Origin: Albidovulum sp. bin36
GTDB lineage: Bacteria; Pseudomonadota; Alphaproteobacteria; Rhodobacterales; Rhodobacteraceae
Length of the DNA stretch: 53,851 bases
Reading direction: 5' to 3'
NCBI GenBank assembly: GCA_002238565.1
Contig: MPMP01000029.1
Coordinates: forward strand, 1-53,851
A model generated the notes under the pieces. It saw nothing but the letters and a program-made list of their open reading frames with translations. It made no database searches and was not told the DNA's origin. The position numbers and the translations under genes are program-made. Of this stretch, positions 22,782 to 31,650 are shown in pieces. Each line of letters starts with the position of its first letter. Position 1 is the first letter of the stretch.

Positions 22782-23446
22782 TGTCTGTCTCCCGTGTTGA
22801 AACCAGTTGTGCAAAATCCACCTCTGCGAAGGGCCTGGCATTCTCCTGTGCATTTTCCATGGCTCCCTGGGCGGGTATCGAGTGCAGGTTACCACCGAAC
22901 TGGAACAGAGCGGAATATGCCGTACGTTCCAGAGGGGGTTTACGATTGTGATCCCTTGCCCGGCAAGCGACTGTTTAAAGCCCAAATGTTGCCTTGAGCG
23001 GATAGCGTGCGTCATCGGGAAGAACACAGCTTGCCGGATCGACCGGTCCAGAGCGCCTCCTCCTCTTCCTGAATAAGCGCGACCGTGCGGATCCCGACAG
23101 TCGTATCAAGAGTCGTCGCGCGCATCGGTATGAGAATCAGGTCGGCCTGGGAAATCGCCCGAGATACAAGGCGTGATGCGATGCCCTCGAGATCACAGAT
23201 CACTACACCGCCTTTTCGGTCATGTTCCTTGATGGTCCGGACGACGTTGGAGTTAGTCACGTCCGAAAGGACTTCAATTCCTGATGGCCGGATACCACTA
23301 GACCACCAGAGTGATGCCGAGTGATTCGGGTCACAATCAAGAAGCGTTTTGAAAGCGCCTGCCCTAGCGAATTCAGTCGCGAGAAAGACAGCCGCAGTCG
23401 TCTTCCCTGCACCTCCCGTTGGAGAAGCGATAACAATTGTGGGCAT
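22696..23446 (-). pseudogene. Frameshifted ParA-type partition ATPase
   Basis: The ATG at 23446 opens MPTIVIASPTGGAGKTTAAV, a ParA/MinD deviant Walker A (GGAGKTT). LLDCDPNHSASLW and VVICDLEGIASRLV follow. The frame breaks near 23050, resumes in another with VFFPMTHAIRSRQHLGFKQS and QGITIVNP, and breaks again near 22930, resuming as PLERTAYSALFQFGG and ending with NAQENARPFAE. The three pieces in order rebuild a normal-length ParA (about 210-220 residues). Two frameshifts make it a pseudogene, unless they are sequencing errors. With the small downstream gene it is a relic of a plasmid or integrative-element stability locus. Confidence 0.75.
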
Positions 23447-23516
23447 GCTACTCTTTGCCTCTTTTTGTTATCCCAAGCCATATACCAACCGGGTAAGAGG
23501 AGCAATCCGGTAGTTA

Positions 23517-23912
23517 GTGCTTGGCGGAAAACCTCTACTTTTTTTCCGCCGAAGCTTGCAATTATTTGTCCTGACTAATTCGGTCGGATTTCCTTCGGCG
23601 GCTTTTTCGGCGATTTTGCGGCGATTGTCGCCGCTTCGTGGCCTAGCGGGCCGGAAATCCGCAGTACGGACGATAGGCCGCCGCCCCGTCGCTGATCCGG
23701 GGTCGGCACTGCCATGATCAGGTGGCTCCGAATCAGGCGGCGAGCCGTATCCCGCGCTTGCGCTCCCGACTCTGCGCGACCTAGCCGGTCGGGTGCAGGT
23801 TCGCCGCCAGGATGGACAGGCCGACCGTTCGCTCGAAGCCGGCGGCGCCCCGCGCCCGGTCACGATCCAGGCCGGGAGCTCAGCGGCGGCGCGGCCCGCC
23901 AGCCGGTATAGC
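23517..23912 (-). pseudogene. Remnant of ISNCY-like element end plus TOPRIM-gene scrap
   Basis: Starting at GTGCTTGGCGG (23517) the sequence matches the right end of the element complete at 51179-52988, including the last codons of its transposase (ILAANLHR region, about 23770-23860). At about 23865 it switches to a short stretch that reads AAAELPAWI on the minus strand, identical in kind to part of the DUF3991/TOPRIM pseudogene at 50.4 kb. It is a rearranged scrap with no coding capacity, lying between the broken parA and the DUF4276 gene. Confidence 0.65.
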
Positions 23913-23918
23913 TCTGAT

Positions 23919-24587
23919 CTACTTCTCCGGCGAATCGGGATGCCGGAGATCCTCAATTTGCACTGCCGTGATTGGACAACATTTACCTTCGGCCAATTGA
24001 AATTCATCCGTCATTTTACTTCCGATAGCCGTGGCGCACCATTTGAAAAGGCTCCTTAATGACGCGCAATGTTCTGGATTCGAGAGAATATGTCGCAAGT
24101 CGAGATGTTCGACAATTTGCTGTCCGTGCTTAATTTCGTCAAAATTTTCTGCCAGATTTTTCAGTTTCGATTTTGGGTTACTAATAATCTCAACGTCACC
24201 ATCAAAATCATTCAAATTTGTCTTGAAAATGGAGTTTACCGCCTTAGAATCGGCAAAATAGTACGCCTCAATCATAAAGACAAGAAAATGAACGGCCGCT
24301 CTCCTGCGTATCGGCGTGCCCAACATCGTATCCAGTGCCATGCGATATCGACAGAACACACCTTGAAAGCTATCTTCACGGCTTTTCTCCAAGTCATCGA
24401 GTATAACAACGAAACTATTGGCCTTGTTCAAAAATCGCCTCGCAGGAACGCCGATTTCTTCTGCATCTCGATCAGGAATGGTTTTGCCGCTGCCAACCAT
24501 TTTGATTTTCTGTTTTGGGGAACAGATAGGCGATCGTTGATTGATTTTCCGAATTACTGTGAAAGAGCAATTTCCGGAGTCCATCAA
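23919..24587 (-). CDS. DUF4276-like protein, partner of an AAA ATPase
   Basis: A protein of about 222 residues containing VPARRFLNKANSFVVILDDL and RAAVHFLVFMIEAYYFADS, the acidic-strand and EAY motifs of DUF4276 proteins. These are considered TOPRIM-like and are encoded beside ABC-type ATPases in OLD-like defence modules. It follows the ATPase gene by about 100 nt on the same strand. Possible starts are TTG 24587 or ATG 24584. In the same frame upstream, LLVTG, a TAG at 24624-24626, then GERKFAPQIFRSL read like the lost true N-terminus, so the gene may be truncated by a nonsense codon. Its C-terminus abuts an IS scrap. Nuclease function is inferred. Confidence 0.6.
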   Translation of the reverse strand: MMDSGNCSFTVIRKINQRSPICSPKQKIKMVGSGKTIPDRDAEEIGVPARRFLNKANSFVVILDDLEKSREDSFQGVFCRYRMALDTMLGTPIRRRAAVHFLVFMIEAYYFADSKAVNSIFKTNLNDFDGDVEIISNPKSKLKNLAENFDEIKHGQQIVEHLDLRHILSNPEHCASLRSLFKWCATAIGSKMTDEFQLAEGKCCPITAVQIEDLRHPDSPEK

Positions 24588-24689
24588 ACTGCGAAAAATT
24601 TGTGGCGCAAATTTTCTTTCGCCCTACCCAGTTACTAGTAAACCAAATCAAAAATAATTACCGGCATCACATGTTGTGACCATTGGCAA

Positions 24690-25874
24690 TCACGCCCCTC
24701 TAATTTCATCAATGGATTGGGCCCCGACCAATTCGGACATATATAGTGATCCTGTCGCATATTCCTTGAGCAGGTCAGAGATGCCTTTGACCTCGGTTAA
24801 ACGCCTGAATTCTGTTTTTGTCCCGACAATTGCAGTTGAAAAAATGTTTTCCGGTTCAAACTGGCTGATAAGCACGGGTGAATGAGATGCTATAAGGACT
24901 TGCCTGTTCCATTGGGAAGCCGCCAACTTGACAGCATCCGCGAATACGGAAATCGCCCATGGATGAAGCGAAACCTCCGGCTCATCAAATAGCAATAGTG
25001 AAGCCTGTTCCTTGCGCTCGGAAAACAGGGCAAGAAGTAGCAGAAGCAGCTGGAGGTGGCCGTCGGAAACTCCCGAAGCATGGATGGGATTTGTTTTGCA
25101 ACGTTCCTTAAACTTGGCATAGACAGAATTAGATCCGGTTTGCTCGACAATGACATGCTCATACGTCGGAAATGCTTTCGACATAAATTCAACGATCGTA
25201 TCGTAACGCTCGTCGACTCTCATGGAATCATGCAAATTTCGCAACACTGACCACGCGTTTTCGCCTCGTTCGTATAGCCGTACATATGGAGTCGACTCCG
25301 AACCAGAAGTTTTCAGGCGGTGAAGAAGAAATGAACGGGAATGAAAGTACCGGACATAATGCAGTAATCGATCCAATTCGCCCGCCTGCTGATCTGCTTG
25401 ATTGAAGTTAAGATACAGATTCAAACTCAGTTTATCTGGTTCTCGTAACGTTACCGTCGTTACTTGGTTAACAGCGCCGTGGTAAAATTTTGCAATTTCT
25501 GTTCCCACCGTTCTTTGAATAATAACATCGCCATTTGTATTACGAAGAAGTTCGCCTGGATTAGAGTCGATACGGCCCGTTGTCAGGTTGAATGACAGTT
25601 CGTACTCCACATGTTCCGTCGAAAGGTTCATATGAATGGCCTGATCATTGTCAGGTGCCTGATCCCATAGGATTCCGATATCATGGCTGCGTGAAGATGA
25701 AGCTGGTTCGACACCACGAATGGCGCAATCACGAACAAACCGAAGCAAACCAAGAAACGTGGATTTGCCCGACCCGTTGGGACCAAAAAACACATTAACC
25801 CCACCAAGACTAATGGAAATATCGGCAAGCGAACGAAAATTTTTTATTTTAACTGTCTTTATTCGGGCGGTCAT
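24690..25874 (-). CDS. ABC-type AAA ATPase (AAA_21/OLD-like)
   Basis: A 394-residue single-domain ATPase: IKTVKIKNFRSLADISISL, then Walker A GPNGSGKS at about residues 32-39, a signature-like region SGVSDGHLQLLLLLLALF, Walker B LLLFDEPEVSLHP and the H-loop strand VLIASHSPVLISQFEP. This is the layout of AAA_15/AAA_21 proteins such as the ATPase halves of OLD, Septu or Gabija-like systems. It lacks a fused TOPRIM domain; the downstream DUF4276-like gene probably supplies the effector. The two genes lie in a run of defence genes. The module is not one of the named systems I can identify with confidence. Confidence 0.8.
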   Translation of the reverse strand: MTARIKTVKIKNFRSLADISISLGGVNVFFGPNGSGKSTFLGLLRFVRDCAIRGVEPASSSRSHDIGILWDQAPDNDQAIHMNLSTEHVEYELSFNLTTGRIDSNPGELLRNTNGDVIIQRTVGTEIAKFYHGAVNQVTTVTLREPDKLSLNLYLNFNQADQQAGELDRLLHYVRYFHSRSFLLHRLKTSGSESTPYVRLYERGENAWSVLRNLHDSMRVDERYDTIVEFMSKAFPTYEHVIVEQTGSNSVYAKFKERCKTNPIHASGVSDGHLQLLLLLLALFSERKEQASLLLFDEPEVSLHPWAISVFADAVKLAASQWNRQVLIASHSPVLISQFEPENIFSTAIVGTKTEFRRLTEVKGISDLLKEYATGSLYMSELVGAQSIDEIRGA

Positions 25875-26036
25875 GTTGACAAAACCAGGTGTAATTGCAG
25901 GAACGTTCGGTTTAAAAGCCTCATTACTTTTGCCTTACACATTTGAAATTGGTAAAAGGGGCAACTTCCCGGTTCTTGCTTTTGCGCTTAGGCTCCTGCC
26001 GAGTTGAATTTCCTACTCTTGGCAAGAATAACCTAA

Positions 26037-26369
26037 AGTGTCTACCGTTACTTAAAATCGCGCGATACTGGCGGTAAATCGCGCTTTACACAGCCATCAA
26101 CTATCGCTCGTTTCGCAAAAATCTTCGCGTCGCACTCTAGGAATTCCGAACTCCCACCTGAGATTTGGAGCTACCTGTTTTCGACTGAAAGGTTCCTCGC
26201 CGAGGTATCGAAGCGGCTGACGGAGAAAATGTGGGCCGACCGCACCTGCTGGAATGACGAGAACGAAGCTTTCAATGCCTTGAGGATAATCGACAACTTG
26301 GAGTACAGCTACGGGCGCGGAAGGAAATGGCTGGGCTCTTGGATGCCCGCGTTTCAAGTAAAGCACTGA
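26037..26369 (+). pseudogene. Open frame without start, possible gene tail
   Basis: A 110-codon frame with no ATG/GTG/TTG start ends at TGA 26367-26369. Its sequence looks protein-like (IWSYLFSTERFLAEVSKRLT, then KMWADRTCWNDENEAFNALR, ending GRKWLGSWMPAFQVKH) and has no low-complexity bias. It lies between the ATPase gene and the catabolic island. It may be the C-terminal end of a gene whose front was deleted. Family not recognised. Confidence 0.3.
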
Positions 26370-26536
26370 CAGCACGCGGCATCGTGATGACTGCCAGTTC
26401 GCGGAAATTCAAAGAGTACGCTAATTCGACCTTTTTACAATCTGGAATTGAAAGTTCGCCGACGGATTTTGCGCTGAACTGTCGGAAAAAATTTCTTTTC
26501 ATCTTCAATTTCTCGTGGCTATTCGCGCCATCATGC

Positions 26537-28210
26537 TCATTCATAGTGCGTTTTCATGAATTCGCTGGAAAATTTGCCGCTCGCGAGGTCGGCGGCTTGC
26601 GCTGACGCGCTTCGCTTTTTCGGGCTGCCGTAGCCGCCGCCGCCTGCCGTCTGGACTGAAATCGTCGTGCCTGGCGGCACTTCGACGGCCATGGGCTTTC
26701 CGGGAAGCGTCGTACGGCGTTCTTTAGGATTGAATAGTGCGAATCGACCGTTTTCGCCGCGCTCGCCGCCGAACAGCCCCCATGGGCGGAGGCGGAATCT
26801 TTCGCCTTGTCCGCTAAACGTACAGAAATGGTCGATTGGCATTACGTCTCGCCGGATGGCCAAGCCGCCCCTGTGTTCGCCCGCGCCGCCGGAATTCGGG
26901 ACGAGTTCATATCTCGTGACCCTCAGCGGGTACTCGGATTCCACCACCTCTATAGGCAGGTTTGACGTATTCGTCGAATGGACCTGAACTCCGTCGGTTC
27001 CATCTTTGGTCGCCCTGCCGCCGAAGCCTCCGCCTATTGTCTCGAGATATACGTATGGTTCGCCGCTTCTCGGAAACTGCCCGGAATAAACTGCCGCCGT
27101 ATTGGCGCCGTTTGAAGCTGCCACGGCGGCCTCGGGAATAGCTGCGGCCAATGCGCCGATCACGACATCGACGATTCGCTGGCAAGTATTGGCGCGCGAC
27201 GCGCACGCGGCCGGCGCAATGCAGTTGACGAGCGAGCCCGGTTCAGCGATCATTTCGCATACGTTCAGTACGCCTTCATTGTTCGGCACGTCCGGATCGA
27301 CAAGCGCTTTCAACACGTAGCAGAGCGTTGCGTGGCTGGCATTGTACGGTGAATTTATGTTTCCCTTCGCCTGCGGAGCCGTCCCTTCAAAATCGAAGGA
27401 AATCCGGTCGCCCGAAATCCGGACGGTTATCGCGATTCGAATGTCGAAATTCCCGCAGCCGTCATCGTCCATCAAATCCTCGAACGAATATATGCCGTCC
27501 GGCAGGTCTTGAATCGCAGCGCGAAGCCTGTTTTCCGTTCGACGGATGATCTCGTCGAAAGCAACCTTTAGCGTGTCGGCGGAATATCGCTCGGCGATCT
27601 CGGTCATTCGCCGCTCGCTAAGGCGGCACGCCGCGATTTGCGCGTTGTAGTCTCCTCGCCTTTCCGAAGGCACGCGGACATTTAGCAGCAGGATTTCGAA
27701 GATGTCGCGAACGAGCATTCCGCGATCGAATAGCTTAACTGCAGGGATGCGCAAACCTTCCTGGTAGATTTCGGTCATCCCGCCGGCCACAGATCCGGGG
27801 GCCATGCCGCCGACATCGGCGTGGTGCGCTATGTTGCAAGCGAAGGCCAAAAGCTTGCCGTCGTAGAATATAGGCATGGCCAAATTGATGTCGGGCAAGT
27901 GCGATCCCCCGGCCGCGTGAGGGTCGTTCGAAACAAAAATGTCTCCTTCCCGAATTTCCTCGACGGAGTATTTTTCGAGCAGGGCCCGCATGAGGCCGGC
28001 CATCGAGGACAAGTGAATCGGCAGCGAGTTCTCCGCCTGCGCGATAAGCCTCCCCTTCGCATCCATTACGGCCGTCGAGTGATCTTTGCGCTCCTTGATG
28101 TTGGTCGAGTACGCGCTACGGGTCAGCGCGTTGTACGCCTCGTCGGCAACGGACCGGAGAGCATTCAACAATATCTCGAGAGTGATCGGGTCGATTTTCG
28201 GTTTAGTCAT
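26537..28210 (-). CDS. Hydantoinase B/oxoprolinase-family subunit
   Basis: A 557-residue HyuB/HydB-type protein: TLEILLNALRSVADEAYNAL, GDIFVSNDPHAAGGSHLPDI, NIAHHADVGGMAPGSVAG and a glycine-rich C-terminal VQTAGGGGYGSP. With HyuA it forms an ATP-dependent enzyme that opens cyclic amides or imides (5-oxoproline, N-methylhydantoin) or, in acetone carboxylase relatives, carboxylates ketones. Its ATG overlaps the hyuA stop (ATGA). Last gene of a four-gene minus-strand group. The true substrate cannot be told from sequence; the neighbouring FAD amine oxidase-like gene favours an N-substituted amino-acid route. Confidence 0.88.
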   Translation of the reverse strand: MTKPKIDPITLEILLNALRSVADEAYNALTRSAYSTNIKERKDHSTAVMDAKGRLIAQAENSLPIHLSSMAGLMRALLEKYSVEEIREGDIFVSNDPHAAGGSHLPDINLAMPIFYDGKLLAFACNIAHHADVGGMAPGSVAGGMTEIYQEGLRIPAVKLFDRGMLVRDIFEILLLNVRVPSERRGDYNAQIAACRLSERRMTEIAERYSADTLKVAFDEIIRRTENRLRAAIQDLPDGIYSFEDLMDDDGCGNFDIRIAITVRISGDRISFDFEGTAPQAKGNINSPYNASHATLCYVLKALVDPDVPNNEGVLNVCEMIAEPGSLVNCIAPAACASRANTCQRIVDVVIGALAAAIPEAAVAASNGANTAAVYSGQFPRSGEPYVYLETIGGGFGGRATKDGTDGVQVHSTNTSNLPIEVVESEYPLRVTRYELVPNSGGAGEHRGGLAIRRDVMPIDHFCTFSGQGERFRLRPWGLFGGERGENGRFALFNPKERRTTLPGKPMAVEVPPGTTISVQTAGGGGYGSPKKRSASAQAADLASGKFSSEFMKTHYE

Positions 28211-30276
28211 CGTTGTTCCGGCCGGTGCTGCGCGATCTCGATAATCAGATTGGAATGCCTATCGACAATAAGTGAATCGCCGATACCGACCACGGTTGTC
28301 GAATCCAGCTGGCCAATGATCGCCGGACCGGCAATGCGGTGCCCCGGCACAAGTGCCCGGCGGTGAAACATTGGCGTGTCTGTCGGCTCGCCGGGCTTGA
28401 AGTACACGGGGCGAATTGAGTGCGGCTCGGGCGAATCGGCGGCGGGCTGCGCTTCGCCAGCCGAAATCCTGTTCCGTCGATGCCCGATGCCCGTAAGGCG
28501 AATATTGACGATTTCGATGTCGTCTCCCGCATTGGCGAAGCCATAGCTGCGCCGGTGCTCGGCTAGGAACATGGATTCGAGAGAGTCGCTGTCCGGGAGC
28601 ATGCCCGCGCCGGAGTTCGGCAATGGAACGCGGAGTTCGTAGTTCTGGCCGAAGAACCGCATGTCAAAGGCGATCTTCTGATCTCGTTCGCCTTCGGGAA
28701 TTCGCTCCCGCTCGAACCATTCGCCCAGCTCCGCCATTAGGTCGCCGAGCGCTAGGAAGGCGGTTTCGCGATAGTCGTCCGAAACGCGAATTCGAGCCGT
28801 TTTAACCAGATCTTCTTTCTTGTCCGCGACAACCAGGCCCTGCGCGCAGAGAATGCCGGGTGAACGCGGAACGACGACGGTTCGGATCTTAAGCAGCCGC
28901 GCGACATCGACGGCGTGGAGGCCCCCGGCTCCGCCGAACGGCATCAGCGCGAAATCTCGCGGATCAAAGCCGCGCTCCACCGAAATCTTGCGAACCGCGT
29001 GCACCATATTCGACACGACAATGTCGATTATCCCGAGGGCCGTCGCTTCGACGGTGAATCCGATCCTTTTCGCCGCCGGGCGGATAGCCTCTCTCGCGGC
29101 ATCGAGGTCAAGCGTCATCTCGCCATCGAGCAGCCCGTTTGAATCGAGACGGCCCAGGACCGCGTTCGCGTCCGAAACTGTCGGCTCCGTTCCGCCTTGT
29201 CCATAGCAGGCAGGTCCTGGAGCCGCCCCGGCGCTTATAGGACCGACTTTCATGAGCCCGTCCTTGTCGAACCAAGCTACGGATCCGCCGCCTGCGCCGA
29301 TCGTATGAACATCGAGCATCGGAAGCCTAACGGGAAAGCCCGCGACATCTCGGCTCGTGCAGATTTCCGCGTCGCCGTTTCGGATGAGGCTGACATCCGC
29401 GCTAGTACCGCCCATATCGAGCGTAATGATGTCGCGGTACGAAGTGCGAATCCCGGCATCAATTGCGCCGAGGACGCCGGCGGCCGGGCCGGACAAGACG
29501 GTTCGGACCGGGTAGTCGCGGGCGCACCCGATCGATGTCAGCCCGCCATTCGACTGATTCATGCCGATCACGGCGGCTGGAATGATTTCGCGGAGATTCG
29601 ATTCCAGCAGCGTCAGATAGTCGTCGAACGCCGGTTGCAGATATGCGTTCAGCACCGCGGTGGAAAACCGCTCGTATTCGCGGATTTCCGGATAAATGTC
29701 CGACGACAGCGAAACAAAGACGTTCGGCGCCGCGTATCCCAAGGCCGCCGCGATCGCCTTCTCGTGCCTGTCCGAGACGAAGGAGAACAGGAGGCACACG
29801 GCGCAGGCGTCGACGCCGCTTTCGCGAACTTTAGCGACCGCCAGGGCAATATCCTCCTCGCCAAGCGGCTGGACGACCTCCCCGTTCGGACCCATTCTTT
29901 CCTCGACCTCGAATCGGTGCATTCTCGGCGCCAGCGGCGGCGGATAGTCCTCTTGAAGGCTAAATATCTTGGGTCGGGTTTGACGGCCGATTTCTAGAAG
30001 ATCCCGGAATCCCTCGGTCGTGATCACAGCGACTCGGGCGCCTTTGCGCTGAATCAGTATATTGGTTCCTACCGTCGTGCCGTGCGAAAACCGTTCGATG
30101 TCCTTCACGTCGATACCGTTTCGCCGGCACATCTCCTCGAGACCCAGCGTAATCGCGCGCGCCGGGTTGCTCGGAGTGGAAAGCGTTTTGTGAACCGCGA
30201 ATCTGCCGTCGATTTCGTTGACGGCATAGAAGTCCGTGAAGGTTCCCCCCACATCGGCGCCGACTGTCCAAGCCAT
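28207..30276 (-). CDS. Hydantoinase A/oxoprolinase-family subunit
   Basis: A 689-residue HyuA-type ATPase subunit of the ASKHA fold. GADVGGTFTDFYAV at residues 6-19 is the phosphate-binding loop, FSHGTTVGTNILIQRKGARV follows near residue 63, and the second phosphate motif is IITLDMGGTSADVSLI. Length and order (N-terminal, central catalytic, C-terminal domain) are normal. It phosphorylates the cyclic substrate for hydrolysis by the HyuA/HyuB complex. Located 33 nt after the FAD oxidoreductase gene and coupled to hyuB. Methylhydantoinase, oxoprolinase or a relative are all possible. Confidence 0.9.
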   Translation of the reverse strand: MAWTVGADVGGTFTDFYAVNEIDGRFAVHKTLSTPSNPARAITLGLEEMCRRNGIDVKDIERFSHGTTVGTNILIQRKGARVAVITTEGFRDLLEIGRQTRPKIFSLQEDYPPPLAPRMHRFEVEERMGPNGEVVQPLGEEDIALAVAKVRESGVDACAVCLLFSFVSDRHEKAIAAALGYAAPNVFVSLSSDIYPEIREYERFSTAVLNAYLQPAFDDYLTLLESNLREIIPAAVIGMNQSNGGLTSIGCARDYPVRTVLSGPAAGVLGAIDAGIRTSYRDIITLDMGGTSADVSLIRNGDAEICTSRDVAGFPVRLPMLDVHTIGAGGGSVAWFDKDGLMKVGPISAGAAPGPACYGQGGTEPTVSDANAVLGRLDSNGLLDGEMTLDLDAAREAIRPAAKRIGFTVEATALGIIDIVVSNMVHAVRKISVERGFDPRDFALMPFGGAGGLHAVDVARLLKIRTVVVPRSPGILCAQGLVVADKKEDLVKTARIRVSDDYRETAFLALGDLMAELGEWFERERIPEGERDQKIAFDMRFFGQNYELRVPLPNSGAGMLPDSDSLESMFLAEHRRSYGFANAGDDIEIVNIRLTGIGHRRNRISAGEAQPAADSPEPHSIRPVYFKPGEPTDTPMFHRRALVPGHRIAGPAIIGQLDSTTVVGIGDSLIVDRHSNLIIEIAQHRPEQR

Positions 30277-30309
30277 GAATTCAGAGCATCCGCCGGCGTT
30301 CGGAACGCG

Positions 30310-31650
30310 TCAATTCGAGCCCTCGCGACGATCGATCATCCGGTAGTAGCCGGAAATGAACGGCCGAAACCACGGACGGCCCGTATAGAGCGGGTGGATT
30401 CGCCTGAATTCCTGAGCATCGAAGGCCGTCTGCCCTTCGGGCGACCCTAGCACCTTCAGCGCTGCCTTGTGCCCCGCATAAGGCAGCATGGCGACACCCG
30501 TGCCGTTGCAGGCCAATGCGTAGTGCACGCCGTCCACTTCCCCGATGTGCGGAAGAAAATCCTTGGCGAATCCAAGCTGCCCGGTCCAGCAATGCGTAAC
30601 CGAAACGTCGGCTAGCGAGGGAAAAATCTCGACCAAAAGGCTGCGAAGGACATTGGCCGCCCTATCGAGGTCGATGCGACCCAGGGACGCGCGAGCGCCG
30701 AATAGAATTCGCTTGTGGTCGGGCGACGGCCGGTAATAGCAGCGGCGCATCCTGGTTTCCACAATCATCCGGTGATTGGGGATCAACGAATTAACGACTT
30801 CTTCGCCTAGCTGCTCCGTTGCGATCATATAGGCGTGAACCGGAATCAACCGCTTTGCGAACGCCCGCAGTTCCGGAATGGTATAGCCGTTGGTGGCGAC
30901 AATAACGTTTCGCGCAACGATCGTTCCCCTGTCCGTAGCGACATGATGGCGGGATCCTTCCCGCGACAATTCAACGACTCTGGCTCTTCCTCGTATTCGG
31001 GCGCCCGCCTTCACCGCAAGGTCCATGAGCCCGGATTGAAACATTGCCGAATGCAGGCCGCCATGCCCCCGATACAAGCAGCCGCCGACGTATAGATCGG
31101 TCTTGATTTCATTCGCGAGTTCGGCTTTTGAAACGACCTCGGCATCGTAGCCAAGCCACCGGGTTACATTGTCCACATCGCGCTTGATGGTTTCAAAATC
31201 CTCGGCTCGCCAAGCGGCCCTTAGGCGGCCGACAGCCTTGAAGTGGCATTCGATCGGTTCGGACTCTATAAGGTTCCTTGTAAATTCGTATGCGTTTACG
31301 CCCTCTTGCAATATGGCCGCGGCCTGGCGATCTCCGTATTGCCGCGCAAGTTTTTCGAACGGCACGACATGTCCCGCGCCGATCATCCCGCCGGCGCGGC
31401 TGGACGCGCCATAGCCCGGAACATTCGCTTCGAGCACTACGACATCGCGTCCGGCCCGCGCCAATTCCAGCGCCGCGGATAGGCCCGCGTAGCCCGACCC
31501 GACGATAGCGACATCGGCTTTCTTGGGAATGTCCTTGATTTCATCTTCGACTCGTGGCGCCCATTCCCACCACCAAGGCCGATCCCGGCCTTCGAATTTT
31601 TTTCGGGCGGTTCCGCCGTTCCCGAGTTCGCGACTGGATTCAAAGGTCAT
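30310..31650 (-). CDS. FAD-dependent amine/amino-acid oxidoreductase (DAO family)
   Basis: A 446-residue protein with the FAD Rossmann motif GSGYAG at residues 51-56 and the following ELARAGRDVVVLEA. The region after it (GYGASSRAGGMIGAGH) and the C-terminal HIGEVDGVHYALACNGTGVA place it in the DAO family with gamma-glutamylputrescine oxidase, sarcosine and glycine oxidase-like enzymes. An N-terminal extension with WWWEWAP is typical of the PuuB-like group. It probably oxidises a secondary amine or N-methyl amino acid. It overlaps the upstream flavin monooxygenase gene by ATGA and precedes hyuA by 33 nt. Confidence 0.82.
   Translation of the reverse strand: MTFESSRELGNGGTARKKFEGRDRPWWWEWAPRVEDEIKDIPKKADVAIVGSGYAGLSAALELARAGRDVVVLEANVPGYGASSRAGGMIGAGHVVPFEKLARQYGDRQAAAILQEGVNAYEFTRNLIESEPIECHFKAVGRLRAAWRAEDFETIKRDVDNVTRWLGYDAEVVSKAELANEIKTDLYVGGCLYRGHGGLHSAMFQSGLMDLAVKAGARIRGRARVVELSREGSRHHVATDRGTIVARNVIVATNGYTIPELRAFAKRLIPVHAYMIATEQLGEEVVNSLIPNHRMIVETRMRRCYYRPSPDHKRILFGARASLGRIDLDRAANVLRSLLVEIFPSLADVSVTHCWTGQLGFAKDFLPHIGEVDGVHYALACNGTGVAMLPYAGHKAALKVLGSPEGQTAFDAQEFRRIHPLYTGRPWFRPFISGYYRMIDRREGSN

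Noticed and set aside
23919..25874. Calling the ATPase/DUF4276 pair Gabija or Septu
   Set aside because: No UvrD-like GajB, no ATPase-TOPRIM fusion and no HNH PtuB partner are present.
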